Assembly (NCBI RefSeq): GCF_900086595.1
Contig: NZ_LT575472.1
Span: forward strand, 2,738,030-2,802,029
Length of the DNA: 64,000 nucleotides
Source: Clostridium nigeriense
Lineage (GTDB): Bacteria > Bacillota > Clostridia > Clostridiales > Clostridiaceae
Direction of reading: 5' to 3'
The position numbers and the translations under genes were made by a program. The notes beneath the pieces were generated by a model. It had not been told where the DNA came from, did not search any database, and saw nothing but the letters and a program-made list of their open reading frames with translations. Shown piece after piece: positions 63,938-64,000 of this stretch (its first letter is position 1; each line of letters opens with the position of its first letter).

Positions 63938-64000
63938 ATGAGTAAGCATATTAAAAAAATAAAACTACAAAAGAAAAAAAATTTTTATAAAAATCTAAAA
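63938..64000 (+). CDS. Start of a gene cut by the window end
   Basis: ATG 63938 has AAGGAGG 5 bases upstream and opens a frame of 21 codons to the window edge. It begins MSKHIKKIKLQKKKNFYKNL, a very basic N-terminus as seen before a membrane helix. Nothing more can be said. It is divergent from the MFS gene; the spacer 63711-63937 shows only AT-rich sequence. Confidence 0.6.
   Translation, partial: MSKHIKKIKLQKKKNFYKNLK

Overview
The window is about 64 kb of very AT-rich DNA with Gram-positive ribosome-binding sites and dense gene packing. It looks like chromosome from a gut-type Clostridium sensu stricto. Support for this includes an anaerobic 2-oxoacid:ferredoxin oxidoreductase, a GerMN lipoprotein, DUF4489 and SPOCS-like spore-surface candidates, the lipid II flippase Amj, and a bile-acid 7alpha-hydroxysteroid dehydrogenase close to known clostridial enzymes. 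The species cannot be fixed from the sequence alone. I saw no rRNA, tRNA, CRISPR array, insertion sequence or phage module.

Layout. 0-7.8 kb: a cupin and a DHFR-like reductase, then a YesMN-type two-component system beside an Fe/sugar-phosphate-type ABC importer. 7.8-11.9 kb: Amj, a decayed 56-codon gene, signal peptidase I, small membrane proteins, flotillin. 11.9-17.1 kb: histidine kinase, LuxR-type regulator and a two-permease ABC exporter. 17.1-25.7 kb: peptidase T, an SDR, a CoA-disulfide reductase with rhodanese, tRNA 2-selenouridine synthase, KorAB. 25.7-31.1 kb: three translationally linked beta-propeller proteins facing two cysteine-rich spore-surface-like proteins. 31.3-39.2 kb: DUF1858/hemerythrin/unknown trio, PHP phosphatase, threonine aldolase, 7alpha-HSDH, MacB-like ABC protein. 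39.4-45.9 kb: the ygeY-ygeW-arcC-dpaL catabolic operon and a NADH oxidase. 45.9-64 kb: esterase, GerMN lipoprotein, methyltransferase, endonuclease IV, tandem paralogous membrane proteins, L,D-transpeptidase, lactate dehydrogenase, glyoxalase, a TetM-like GTPase with EcsC, an ABC-F protein, two GNATs, an MFS transporter and the start of one more gene.

How the parts work together. The clearest pathway is YgeY, YgeW, carbamate kinase and diaminopropionate ammonia-lyase. It fits the lower half of anaerobic purine/uric-acid-type degradation, where carbamoyl groups give ATP and diaminopropionate gives pyruvate and ammonia. Its operon carries a textbook sigma-54 promoter with a cluster of TTATCA/TGATAA elements upstream, so it should be switched by an enhancer-binding activator encoded elsewhere. 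The ABC-F gene has a complete-looking attenuator: a three-residue leader peptide, mutually exclusive hairpins, and a terminator that also contains the ribosome-binding site. The kinase-regulator-exporter cluster has a dyad operator and a promoter that overlaps the regulator's terminator.
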